This document shows positions 23,468 through 31,598 of a DNA stretch of 64,000 nt, piece by piece; the stretch's first letter is position 1; every line of letters starts with the position of its first letter. Below the pieces are notes generated by a model. It was not told where the DNA came from. It saw only the letters and a list, made by a program, of their open reading frames with translations, and did not search any database. Source of the stretch: Chloroflexi bacterium UBA5189. GTDB lineage: Bacteria > Chloroflexota > Limnocylindria > Limnocylindrales > CSP1-4. The stretch covers positions 37,726-101,725 of the forward strand of contig DHWF01000041.1 in assembly GCA_002413045.1 (NCBI GenBank), read 5' to 3'. The position numbers were made by a program, and so were the translations under genes.

Positions 23468-24570
23468 CGGAGGCGCGGGGGTTGACGGTGAGCTCGGAGA
23501 CGCCGGAGGACGCGGCCCCGGCTGACGGCCCGGCGCGCGTTGCGGTCATCGGGAGCGGCGCCTGGGGCACGACCCTCGCGGCGCTCGTCGCGCAGCAGGA
23601 GCCGGTGGTGTTGCTGACGCGATCCGCGGAGACGGCAGACCAGATCGCGAAGGACCGCAGGAACTTCCGGCGCCTGCCGGGGATCGATCTCTCGCCGCGC
23701 GTCCAGGTCTCCGCCGATCCCAGCCAGCTGTTCTCCGCCGCGGACCTCGTGATCTTCGCGGTGCCGTCGGCGCACCTGCGCGAGATGGTCGAGCACGTCC
23801 GGCAATGGATCCCGGAATCCGCGGACATCCTGTCGGTAGTCAAAGGGCTCGAACGCGGAACGTTGCTCCGGATGACCGAGGTGATCGCCGACGCGGGCGG
23901 GATCGAGCCGCGCCGGATCGCGGCGCTGTCAGGACCGAATCTCGCCCACGAGATCGCCCGCGGGCTGCCGGCGTCGGCGGTGGTCGCGTCGCAGGACCCG
24001 GCGGTGGGGGAGCGCATCGTGGCGCGCCTCAGTCGCCGGGCGTTCCGGCTGTACACGAACCCGGACGTGATCGGCGTCGAGCTCGCCGGCGCGCTGAAGA
24101 ACGTGATTGCGATCGCCGCCGGTGCCGCGGACGGCCTCGGCTTCGGCGACAACGGCAAGGCCGGGCTGATCACCAGGGGCCTCGCGGAGATGACCAGGCT
24201 CGGCATCGCGGCCGGCGCGAACCCGCTGACCTTCGCCGGCCTGGCCGGGATCGGTGACGTCGTTGCGACGTGCGGCTCCAAGCTGTCGCGGAACCACCAG
24301 CTCGGCGACCTCCTCGCGTCCGGTCGCAAGTGGACCGACGTCGAAGGCGTGCTGCAAGGCGTGGCCGAGGGCGCCTATACGGTCGATGCGGCGCTCGCGC
24401 TCGCGGCCCGGTACGGGGTCGAGATGCCGATCGCCCGGGAGGTCCACAACGCGCTGTTCGAGGGCAAGAGCGTGCAGCGCTGCCTCATCGACCTGCTCGC
24501 CCGCGAATCGAAGGACGAGCTGGCCGATTTCGGCCGCTGGGGAACGCCGCGGCCGGCCGAACTGACCTAG
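23464..24570 (+). CDS. gpsA: Glycerol-3-phosphate dehydrogenase [NAD(P)+]
   Basis: Reduces DHAP to sn-glycerol 3-phosphate, the backbone for phospholipids. 368 residues; GSGAWGTTLAAL (about 30-41) binds NADP, LSGPNLAHEIARGLP and ALKNVIAIAAG hold the catalytic lysine region. The first 20 residues are poorly conserved, so a later start is possible. Its TAG stop shares the CTAG at 24567-24570 with the stop of the convergent MFS gene. Confidence 0.95.
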   Translation: MTEARGLTVSSETPEDAAPADGPARVAVIGSGAWGTTLAALVAQQEPVVLLTRSAETADQIAKDRRNFRRLPGIDLSPRVQVSADPSQLFSAADLVIFAVPSAHLREMVEHVRQWIPESADILSVVKGLERGTLLRMTEVIADAGGIEPRRIAALSGPNLAHEIARGLPASAVVASQDPAVGERIVARLSRRAFRLYTNPDVIGVELAGALKNVIAIAAGAADGLGFGDNGKAGLITRGLAEMTRLGIAAGANPLTFAGLAGIGDVVATCGSKLSRNHQLGDLLASGRKWTDVEGVLQGVAEGAYTVDAALALAARYGVEMPIAREVHNALFEGKSVQRCLIDLLARESKDELADFGRWGTPRPAELT

Positions 24571-26189
24571 CTCCGTTCGGCCGCGATGGCCTGAGCATGT
24601 TCGTGGCTCCTAACGTGCCCGGTCACCGCCTCGAGGAACCGGCTGCGCTCGATGGCGATCATCCGCATCGGCGTCAGGGCCGTGATCGTCGCGGTTCGCG
24701 CCACGTCGCGCAGCAGCGCGATCTCGCCGAAGTACTCACCCGGGCCTCGCTCGGCAATGACCACGCCATTCCGGACCACCTCGGCGCGGCCCTCCGCGAC
24801 GACATAGAACCGGTCGCCCGGCTCGCCTTGTCGGATCAGGACCTGGCCGGCCGGCGCATCGAATCGCGTTAGCTCGGCGAGGACACGCTCGATCGAGGTG
24901 GCCGCCATCGGCGCGAAGATCGGAATGTGCCGCAGGAGCGCGAGCGCCTCCGGGTCCGGCGCCCGGGCATCGCGATCGAGGGCGCGGAGCTTGATCCAGC
25001 TCACGGCGAGGACCGCGGGCACGAACAGGCCGGTGACCAGCAGCGCCGGGCCGACCCCGAACGATGCCACGAGCAGCCCGCTCCCAACCGAGCCGATGGC
25101 GAGAGCCCACATCGCCACGCCCTCGAGCACCCCGAACACCCGGGCCAGGACCGCCTCGGGCGCGGCGCGCTGCAGGAGCGTCTGGCCCGCCATGCTGGAG
25201 ATGCTGTGTCCGGCACCGCTGACGGCGAGCAGGATCGGGGCTGCCGCGATGAACGGCAGGAATCCGAATGCCGTGATCGGGATGCCAAACAGGCCGCCGC
25301 TGCCGGCGAGCGCCGGGGTCAGCCTTCGACGGCCGACCAGGACCACCGTCGCAAACGCGCCGATCACCCCGCCGAACCCGAACGCCGAACCGAGGTAGCC
25401 GGCCCACGACGGCCCGGCATGGAGCAGGTCGATCGCCGCCGCGACGAGGAGGATGTCGAGCGCACCGACGAGCACCGTAGACGAGGCAAGCACGAGGACG
25501 AGCAGGAGGATGCGTCGCTCGCGGCGGAGGACCCCGAAGCCGCCGAATGCATCGTTGAGGGTGTCCCGGATGCCGCTTGCGACCGGTCTCACAGCGCCAT
25601 CCTCGATCCGCAGTCGAGCGACGAGGAGCGCACCTGCGAACGCAACAACCCCGAAGAAGGCGAACACGTCGGCGGGCTCGTTGCGCGTGAGGAGCAGCCC
25701 GCCCAGGAACGGGCCGACGAAGATCGCCACGTTCTCGGCCAGCCCGGAGACGGCGTTCGCGGCAGTCAGGTCGCCGGGGGCGTGGGTGATGCTCGGCAGG
25801 ATGACCGCCTGCACCGGCCGAGTCAGGGTGAAGGCCATCGACGGCAGGGTCGCGACGAAGAGGACGACGGGCGTCGGCGCCTTCGCGTACATCGCAACGG
25901 CGGTGGCCGCCAGCGTGACCGCCTGGATGAGGTAGGCGGCGAGGAGGACGCGATCGCGCCGGAATCGGTCGCCCGCGAACGCGCCGAACGGCGCGACGAG
26001 GCCGGATGGGATGAGCTGGATGAGCGCAAACAGCGCCGCCGTGCCGGCGCCACCGATCGCGTACGCGTACACGAGGATCGCCATCCACGTGGCGTACTCG
26101 GCCATGTTGAACCCGAAGTACGCGAGCTCGATGCGCGCCAGCATCGGATCGCGCGCGACGGCCAGGACGACCCGAAGCTGCTCCCTCAT
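24567..26189 (-). CDS. MFS transporter fused to a cyclic-nucleotide-binding domain
   Basis: 540 residues from the ATG at 26189. Residues 1-400 form a 12-helix major facilitator resembling MFS drug or macrolide exporters; residues of about 415-530 form a cNMP-binding (Crp-like) domain with the phosphate-binding cassette FGEIALLRDVARTATI. This suggests transport gated by cAMP or a similar nucleotide; a class III cyclase is encoded at 48715. The frame stays open for 78 codons upstream of the chosen start, but that sequence is not membrane-like. Confidence 0.85.
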   Translation of the reverse strand: MREQLRVVLAVARDPMLARIELAYFGFNMAEYATWMAILVYAYAIGGAGTAALFALIQLIPSGLVAPFGAFAGDRFRRDRVLLAAYLIQAVTLAATAVAMYAKAPTPVVLFVATLPSMAFTLTRPVQAVILPSITHAPGDLTAANAVSGLAENVAIFVGPFLGGLLLTRNEPADVFAFFGVVAFAGALLVARLRIEDGAVRPVASGIRDTLNDAFGGFGVLRRERRILLLVLVLASSTVLVGALDILLVAAAIDLLHAGPSWAGYLGSAFGFGGVIGAFATVVLVGRRRLTPALAGSGGLFGIPITAFGFLPFIAAAPILLAVSGAGHSISSMAGQTLLQRAAPEAVLARVFGVLEGVAMWALAIGSVGSGLLVASFGVGPALLVTGLFVPAVLAVSWIKLRALDRDARAPDPEALALLRHIPIFAPMAATSIERVLAELTRFDAPAGQVLIRQGEPGDRFYVVAEGRAEVVRNGVVIAERGPGEYFGEIALLRDVARTATITALTPMRMIAIERSRFLEAVTGHVRSHEHAQAIAAERS

Positions 26190-26289
26190 CGGCACGGCAG
26201 CATGACAGCCATCGGATGCAAGATTCGCCCGACAGGATTGATCCCGCGGCGGCCGCCGGCCGTAGCGTTTCGATGAAGGAGGGGCGTCG

Positions 26290-27075
26290 ATGAGCTCGGA
26301 TCGGATCTTCAGGCCGCTGCTCTGGCTGCTGATCGCGGCGGGGGCGTTCTTCGGGGTGGCGACGCTGATCGCGCCCGCCACGTTCGCGAGCGTGACCGGG
26401 TTCGCCGGCACGGATCTGTTCACGTACCGGCTCGCCGGTGCGGCGACGTTCGCCTACGCCGCCGGCCTCACCGCCGGCTCGCGCGCCTCGTGGGCGGAGC
26501 TGCGCATCCCGATCGCGTCGACGTTGGTCTTCAACGCGGCCTCGATCTTCGCATGTCTCCTGGCGATCATCGCCGGCGGGGTGCAGCCGATCGTCTTCGT
26601 GATCCTGCTGGCCTCGATCGTCTTCACCTACGGCACGGCCCAGCTCCTGCGAACGCCGCCAATGCTTGCCGCCGGAAAGGCGCGGGCCGAGCTCGAGCGT
26701 CCGGTCGCCCAATGGGTCTACATCCTGTTCGCGATCGGCGTGGCCGCGGCCGCGGTCTTCGGCCTCGGGCCGCTGCTGCTCGGCGGGCAGTTCGGCGTCA
26801 TCGTCGGCGCCCACGGCAACGACCCGTTCGTGTATCGGCAGGCCGGGGCCGCGACCCTGGGCGCCGCCGTCGGCGGCTACCTCGTCCTGCGCTCTCGGCG
26901 CTGGTCCGCGGCCCGCATCCCGGCGCTCATGGCCGTGATCTTCAACGGGCTCAGCGTCATCGCGGCGATCATCGAGATCGCCAACGGCGCCCAGCCGGTC
27001 GCGTACCTGATCCTTGCCGCGGCGGCGTTCACGACGGTCGGCATGACGCTCGCCCTGTACCGGCGGGGTCGCTGA
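26290..27075 (+). CDS. Membrane protein made of two tandem repeats
   Basis: 261 residues with eight predicted helices. The two halves align: residues of about 38-120 (FTYRLAGAATFAYAAG, RIPIASTLVFNAASIFA) and about 180-255 (FVYRQAGAATLGAAVG, RIPALMAVIFNGLSVIA). This points to an internal duplication of a four-helix unit. The family and function are not recognised. GGAGGGGC precedes the ATG at 26290. Confidence 0.8.
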   Translation: MSSDRIFRPLLWLLIAAGAFFGVATLIAPATFASVTGFAGTDLFTYRLAGAATFAYAAGLTAGSRASWAELRIPIASTLVFNAASIFACLLAIIAGGVQPIVFVILLASIVFTYGTAQLLRTPPMLAAGKARAELERPVAQWVYILFAIGVAAAAVFGLGPLLLGGQFGVIVGAHGNDPFVYRQAGAATLGAAVGGYLVLRSRRWSAARIPALMAVIFNGLSVIAAIIEIANGAQPVAYLILAAAAFTTVGMTLALYRRGR

Positions 27076-27102
27076 GGCCCGCTGCTAGACTGGCCCCTGC
27101 GT

Positions 27103-27179
27103 CGGGGCGTGGCGCAGCCTGGTAGCGCACCAGTCTGGGGGACTGGTGGTCGTGGGTTCAAATCCCGCCGCCCCGACCA
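27103..27179 (+). tRNA. tRNA-Pro (anticodon GGG)
   Basis: Acceptor CGGGGCG (27103-27109) pairs with CGCCCCG (27169-27175), discriminator A, and CCA is encoded. The D stem is GCGC/GCGC, the anticodon stem CCAGT/ACTGG, and the loop CTGGGGG gives GGG at positions 34-36. TAGACT at 27086-27091 is a plausible -10 box. Confidence 0.95.
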
Positions 27180-27259
27180 ATTCCCCACGGCAATCGGTCG
27201 TATCGCGCTGTGCGCCGCCGTCGTCGCGGGAGCGAGCGTCGGCGGCGCGAGTGCTCGAC

Positions 27260-27793
27260 CTAGGGGATCGCGATGTACGGGGTCGTGTAGCTCCCGAGCG
27301 TGTTCGCGAACCCGGTCGAGGAGATGTAGCCGGCCGACCAGTAGACCTTGAGCTTCGTTGCTGAGGCGGGTACGTCAAACAGGTATCTGCAGTCATCCCA
27401 ATACACATCCGTGGTGCTGTGCAAGGTCGCGATTCCACAGCTGGCTGGCTGTCCACTGCTGAATGACCAGATCTGCGACCCCGACGCGTTGTAGAACGTC
27501 ACCTTGATCGCGTGGTACCACGAGTCGACGGGTGGGTCCTGGAAGCGCTTTGCGTCGGACAGTGTCGTGTCCATCCAGAAGTTCCAGAACTCCCAATACG
27601 TCTGGCCTTCCGAGTGCTGCGATTGGACGCTCCACTGTGCGGAGAGCAACGCTGTTGTCGAGACGGCGAGGTTGGACCAGAACTGTTGCGTCCGGGTGCC
27701 CCTGTTCGTCGCGGCTGCCGACCCGCCGAAGGCGAGCGACAGCGCCAAGCTCAGCGCCAGGACCAAGGGAAGGCGGCGGCTCCTAACTAACAC
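27260..27793 (-). CDS. Secreted protein, paralogue of the next gene
   Basis: 177 residues from a GTG at 27793 with AAAGGA about nine bases upstream. Residues 1-27 are a signal peptide (RSRRLPLVLALSLALSLAF, GGSAAA). The mature part is aromatic and beta-rich (WEFWNFW, KVTFYNASGS) with two cysteines. Its C-terminal half aligns with that of 27862-28386 (FYNASG/FYNAAG, SATKLKVYW/SATKMKVHW, final IP), so the two arose by tandem duplication. Function unknown; it is in an operon with its paralogue, 68 bp downstream. Confidence 0.8.
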   Translation of the reverse strand: MLVRSRRLPLVLALSLALSLAFGGSAAATNRGTRTQQFWSNLAVSTTALLSAQWSVQSQHSEGQTYWEFWNFWMDTTLSDAKRFQDPPVDSWYHAIKVTFYNASGSQIWSFSSGQPASCGIATLHSTTDVYWDDCRYLFDVPASATKLKVYWSAGYISSTGFANTLGSYTTPYIAIP

Positions 27794-27861
27794 TTGCCAA
27801 TCCTTTCGAACGTCCGTACGCGGGCGGTGCGGCGCATCCGCGATGCGCAGGGTCGCGCGAC

Positions 27862-28386
27862 TCACGGGACAGGGATGAAGCCCGTGGTTGTCTCGAACGC
27901 GCTGTTGACGGTCCACCCACAGCAGTTGGACACATCAACACGCCAGTGGACCTTCATCTTCGTGGCCGAGAACGGAGCGTAGTAATACGACTGGCACCGG
28001 CTCAGGTTCACGTCGGACGGGCTCCCGGCCGCATCCATGCCACAGCTGCCCAGTGGCGGGTTATGCAGCGTGGCCACGAGCGTTCCGGCGGCGTTGTAGA
28101 AGTACAGGTCCGCCCCGTAGTACCAGGTCTCACATGTGGGACAGTTCCGGCCGCCGCTGACGGTCGCAGTGGGCTCAGGCCGCGAGAACTCCCACTGGTA
28201 CTTGCCCTCGGAGTAGTAGGACGCCACGGTCCACGACGCGAAGAACGACGTCGTCGCGCACCATCCGAATGGGCACGAGAACACTTGGGCGCTCGTCGTC
28301 CTCCTGGCCGCCTGCGCGGGCCCAATGACGACGGCTACAAGAAGCAGGCTGGACAGCAGGGCGAAGCCGAGCGAACGCCTTCGCAT
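27862..28386 (-). CDS. Secreted protein, tandem paralogue
   Basis: 174 residues with a signal peptide (RRRSLGFALLSSLLLVAVV, cleavage after AQA). The mature domain has nine cysteines, including paired CPTC and an adjacent CC, so it is probably disulfide-rich and extracellular. GGGAGG lies just before the ATG. The promoter is the left arm of the symmetric region 28450-28549. No known family; the partner downstream is its paralogue. Confidence 0.8.
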   Translation of the reverse strand: MRRRSLGFALLSSLLLVAVVIGPAQAARRTTSAQVFSCPFGWCATTSFFASWTVASYYSEGKYQWEFSRPEPTATVSGGRNCPTCETWYYGADLYFYNAAGTLVATLHNPPLGSCGMDAAGSPSDVNLSRCQSYYYAPFSATKMKVHWRVDVSNCCGWTVNSAFETTTGFIPVP

Positions 28387-28449
28387 ACAGAACCTCCCGT
28401 TCTGCGAGCGGTCGCCAGCCTCGGGACGAGGCGGGCCGACCCTGCACAG

Positions 28450-28549
28450 ACCGTAGGGTTCGTCGCTTATCAGCCGCTTATCCGTAGCGAATATCGTCGT
28501 CGGTGGCGACGATCCAGATAAGCGGGAGATAAGCGGTGCGCGCTACGTT
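28450..28549. promoter_or_regulatory. Symmetric divergent promoter region with paired 11-bp direct repeats
   Basis: Between two divergent secreted-protein genes lie CGCTTATC at 28464-28471 and 28475-28482, and its reverse complement GATAAGCG at 28517-28524 and 28528-28535. In each pair the repeats are 11 bases apart, start to start, one helical turn. Both pairs are symmetric about 28499.5. The -10 boxes, TACGTT at 28544-28549 for the right gene and TACGGT (reverse strand, 28450-28455) for the left gene, are also at mirror positions, eight bases beyond the outer repeat. This is the arrangement of an activator of the PhoB/OmpR class binding at the -35 region. Confidence 0.7.
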
Positions 28550-28624
28550 CGCCCACGACGGGTTCCGCCCGGCACGAGCGGGTGGTGAGCCTTGCGGCTA
28601 CGCAAGCTTCTGAAAGGGCATGCA

Positions 28625-29440
28625 ATGAAAGCGCTTCTTCGACCGTTCGCGGCAGCCCTGATCGTGATCTCGGTGGCATTCGCCACGGGCGTCGCGACGA
28701 TATCGCCAACCGTGGCCGTCACGAACGGGAGATGCGTCGACGACACCGGGTTCTACCAGGGCTTTGGGCAATACAACTGGCCGAACAAGACGGCGGGCGG
28801 CAACATCGTCTTTGGGGTGCGCGCCGCGTTCGTCCCGACGTCCAACTTCAGGCGCTGCTCCGGCACAACCGCAAGCGATGGAGCCGGACATGGCGCGTCA
28901 TCGGCATGGGTTGCCGTGGTCAACACGGCCCATCAAGAGGACATCCTGCAGATCGGTGTCGTCGATTGCAACGACGGGTTGTCTGATGGCTGCCCGAAGA
29001 CCAATCCAGTTGGCAACCTGAATTACTTCTACGCCTATGGGTACAACTGCTCCGGTACGGTGGTCCCGCCATTGGCGCGGTATCTCGGTGCAGCCAACCG
29101 CGACGTCCATACCTTTTCTGTCGTCATCACGTCCGGCAACGTGCTGAACATGTACATCGACGGGGTCTTGAAATTCGCCGTCCCACTCGGCAACAAGTGC
29201 TGGGTGAATGATCCTGTGGTCGACACGCACGTTCACTTCGTGATGTCGGGCGAGGTCGAGGACCACGGCGACGGATTAGGGGCTGATTCGAGCCGCTCAC
29301 TGTTCTATAACGTCGTTCGGCAGCTCTCGAAGGGCGGTTCCTGGGTCGACGCCGCGATGGGGACCTGTACCGATCTCGGCGACACGCACACCAACTGCAA
29401 TCTCCTGGCAACCGATCGGATGCAGATCTGGACGAACTGA
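28625..29440 (+). CDS. Secreted protein, possible lectin-like fold
   Basis: 271 residues from the ATG at 28625, preceded by GAAAGGG; an in-frame start at 28592 lies before it. Signal peptide near residues 1-30 (KALLRPFAAALIVISVAFA). The mature part is beta-rich with six or more cysteines; the run FSVVITSGNVLNMYIDGVLKF resembles the concanavalin-like laminin-G fold. No cell-wall anchor is seen. It is transcribed divergently from the two paralogous secreted genes and probably shares their control. Confidence 0.75.
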   Translation: MKALLRPFAAALIVISVAFATGVATISPTVAVTNGRCVDDTGFYQGFGQYNWPNKTAGGNIVFGVRAAFVPTSNFRRCSGTTASDGAGHGASSAWVAVVNTAHQEDILQIGVVDCNDGLSDGCPKTNPVGNLNYFYAYGYNCSGTVVPPLARYLGAANRDVHTFSVVITSGNVLNMYIDGVLKFAVPLGNKCWVNDPVVDTHVHFVMSGEVEDHGDGLGADSSRSLFYNVVRQLSKGGSWVDAAMGTCTDLGDTHTNCNLLATDRMQIWTN

Positions 29441-29447
29441 CCCAGCC

Positions 29448-30017
29448 TCAGCGGTCGCGGCTCAGCCACTGCACCTCGACGGTCATGTCCTTGGCCCGGG
29501 CGTCAGCTGCGGCGAGCGGGATCTCGATCGCGTTCGAGAGGCCCACGTCGGCGTCGCTTGCGTCGTCGAGCGAGTCGATCTTCGAGTGCATCACGAGGAG
29601 ACCGGCATGGGCCTCCTCGACGCGCTCGCCGGCGACGTCGAACGTGATTCGCGCCGGGCTCAGCGCGACGATCGCGCGGCGCTGGAGCATCGTCCAGGGG
29701 TCGGCCGTCGGCAGCGCCTGGAAGTACCCGACGATGGTGTAGGGCCCGGCCACCGCGCGCATCGGATAGGCGCGGGTGCGGATGCGACGATCCGGCCGCC
29801 CGCGCGGACCGGTCGCCGAGACGGCGCACAGCTCCTCTCGGCGGATCTGGGCGGCGGGGAGGTCGTGCTCGCGCCCATCGTCGAGCGCGCGGAGGGTGAG
29901 CCCGGTCACGTCGATGTCGCTGGCGGCCTCGAGCCAGTCGGCGAGGCGCTCGCGCTCGAGCGCGATCTTGCCGCGAACGGTGTAGTCGTCGGCATACGCA
30001 CTGAATTCGATTTGCAT
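29448..30017 (-). CDS. Conserved hypothetical protein
   Basis: 189 residues, no signal peptide or membrane segment, two-domain beta-rich appearance (MQIEFSAYADDYTVRGKIAL; then RAYPMRAVAGPYTIVGYF and ARITFDVAGERVEEAH). The DDYTVRG start and the PTADPWTMLQRR segment look like a conserved small-sheet fold, but I do not recognise the family. It is a single gene, convergent with 28625-29440. Confidence 0.75.
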   Translation of the reverse strand: MQIEFSAYADDYTVRGKIALERERLADWLEAASDIDVTGLTLRALDDGREHDLPAAQIRREELCAVSATGPRGRPDRRIRTRAYPMRAVAGPYTIVGYFQALPTADPWTMLQRRAIVALSPARITFDVAGERVEEAHAGLLVMHSKIDSLDDASDADVGLSNAIEIPLAAADARAKDMTVEVQWLSRDR

Positions 30018-30184
30018 GACCTGTCCGCTACGCGAGCGACCCGGAGACCGGAGAGGTGAATGGCTCCGCGTCAGGCCCGGTCCAGTTGGCAGTAGAGCGC
30101 GGAGCCGCCGGAATGTATCGAGTCATCCTTTCAGCGCGGCTTGCCGATCTGGCGCGACCTGGCACCACCCGCGCCGGCTCGCAG

Positions 30185-30385
30185 CTACGTGGCGAACTTC
30201 CCGGCCTGCGGCGCCTCGGCCGCCTGGGGCTCGCCGGGGCAGTCGCCGCGGAGGTCGACGTGCCGCTCTTCCATCGGACCCGGCACGGCCGAGGATCGAA
30301 TGAGCCCGCACACCGAGCACACCGACACGACCCGAGCGTCTTTCGTGTCACCGATGGTGAGTACCTGCCACTGATGGCCCTGCAT
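30185..30385 (-). CDS. Small protein with a CxxC motif
   Basis: 66 residues: MQGHQWQVLTIGDTKDARVV, then SVCSVCGLIRSS, and an acidic tail. The C-x-x-C-G knuckle suggests a single metal site or a short Zn-ribbon half. A natural composition and its position in a 400-bp gap otherwise empty of genes support it, but no ribosome binding site is clear. It is read divergently from the GNAT gene. Confidence 0.5.
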   Translation of the reverse strand: MQGHQWQVLTIGDTKDARVVSVCSVCGLIRSSAVPGPMEERHVDLRGDCPGEPQAAEAPQAGKFAT

Positions 30386-30454
30386 CGTGCCTCCGTGCTG
30401 TCGGGCCGTCCGGTGGCCGGATGCGGATCATGGGCCGCCCGCTACGATCGTGCC

Positions 30455-30931
30455 GTGGTATCGCCGCTCGAGCTCCGGCCGCTCAGCGAAGTCGAGTACC
30501 CGGCCTGGCGCGATGTCGAGCTCGACGAGTACGCCCGCGACATCAGCGAAAACGGCGACACCCCGCTCGATGCCGCCCGGCGCAAGGCGGAGACCGACAT
30601 GGCCGAGATCCTGCCCGACGGGCTGGCGACGCCCAAGCACTGGATGTTCGTCCTGGAAGTCGACGGTGCGCCGGCCGGCCGGCTGTGGTTGGCGGAACGC
30701 GAGATCGACGGCCGGCGCACGATCTTCATCTTCGACATCCATGTCGACGAGGCGTTCCGCGGACGGGGTTTTGGACGGGCAGCCATGCTGCTCGCCGAGC
30801 GGGAGGCGCTGGCACGCGACATCCACCGGATCGAGCTGAACGTGTTCGGCGGGAACACCGTCGCGCGTGGGCTGTATCGATCGCTCGGCTACGTCGAGCG
30901 ATCCGTGCGGATGGCAAAGGACCTCGGGTAA
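30455..30931 (+). CDS. GNAT family N-acetyltransferase
   Basis: 158 residues from a GTG six bases after TACGAT, so probably leaderless. The core FIFDIHVDEAFRGRGFGRAAM is the acetyl-CoA-binding beta4-alpha3 motif (R/Q-x-x-G-x-G/A), followed by ELNVFGGNTVARGLYRSLGY, typical of the family. The substrate is unknown. An upstream open frame from 30056 exists, but its sequence is non-protein-like. Confidence 0.88.
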   Translation: MVSPLELRPLSEVEYPAWRDVELDEYARDISENGDTPLDAARRKAETDMAEILPDGLATPKHWMFVLEVDGAPAGRLWLAEREIDGRRTIFIFDIHVDEAFRGRGFGRAAMLLAEREALARDIHRIELNVFGGNTVARGLYRSLGYVERSVRMAKDLG

Positions 30932-30940
30932 GGTCCCCGG

Positions 30941-31588
30941 ATGCCAGACCCGACGCCGTGCAGCTGCGGTTGCCCGAACACCTTCGACGAGAAGCTGGCC
31001 AGGAGCGACCTCAAGCGCTACCTGAAAGACGGACCTGACAAGTCCACCAAGGCGCTGATCGACGCCATCGTCGGGGAGGGGATCGAGGGGGCGACGCTGC
31101 TGGACATCGGCGGCGGGATCGGTGCGATCCAGCTGGCGCTCCTCGGTGCCGGCGCGGCGAGCGCGGAGTCGGTCGATGCGACCGAGGCGTACGTGCAGGT
31201 TGCGCGAGACGAGGCGGCGCGGCGAGGGTTCGCCGAGCAGACGCACGGACGCGTCGGGACGCTCGAGCTGCTGGCGCCAGTGATCGACGCGGCGGACGTC
31301 GTCACGCTCGACAAGGTCGTCTGCTGCGACCCCGACCTGCCTGGGCTGCTCGTGCGAGCCGCGGAGCGGGCGCGGCGGATGGTCGGGCTCGTCTACCCGC
31401 GCGAGACGTGGTGGAACCGACTGGCATCGCGCACGATCGCTGCCTGGTGCTGGGTCACTCGCGACCCGACGCGCTGGCGCATCCACTCGACCGCCGACAT
31501 CGACGCGATCCTGCGAACCGCCGGCTTCCAGCGCCGCGATATCGACCGCAGCCTCATCTGGCACGTCGCGCTGTACGTCAAGGCGTAG
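30941..31588 (+). CDS. SAM-dependent methyltransferase
   Basis: 215 residues. After an N-terminal cysteine cluster (CSCGCP, residues 7-12), the Rossmann SAM motif ATLLDIGGGIGAIQLALL and VDATEAY follow, then DVVTLDKVVCC at motif IV. The layout resembles the BchM-like class, but no pigment genes are near. TAAGGT lies six bases before the ATG and contains the stop of the GNAT gene, so this gene may have its own leaderless transcript. Confidence 0.8.
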   Translation: MPDPTPCSCGCPNTFDEKLARSDLKRYLKDGPDKSTKALIDAIVGEGIEGATLLDIGGGIGAIQLALLGAGAASAESVDATEAYVQVARDEAARRGFAEQTHGRVGTLELLAPVIDAADVVTLDKVVCCDPDLPGLLVRAAERARRMVGLVYPRETWWNRLASRTIAAWCWVTRDPTRWRIHSTADIDAILRTAGFQRRDIDRSLIWHVALYVKA

Positions 31589-31598
31589 CCGCGGTCGA

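Noticed and set aside
27103..27179. tRNA-Pro as an integration site with a duplicated 3' end
   Set aside because: I saw no copy of the tRNA 3' end downstream in the window and no integrase gene beside it.
30056..30454. A longer GNAT protein starting at 30056
   Set aside because: The extra 133 residues are Arg/Gly-rich and unlike the family; the GTG at 30455 follows a -10-like hexamer and gives normal length.
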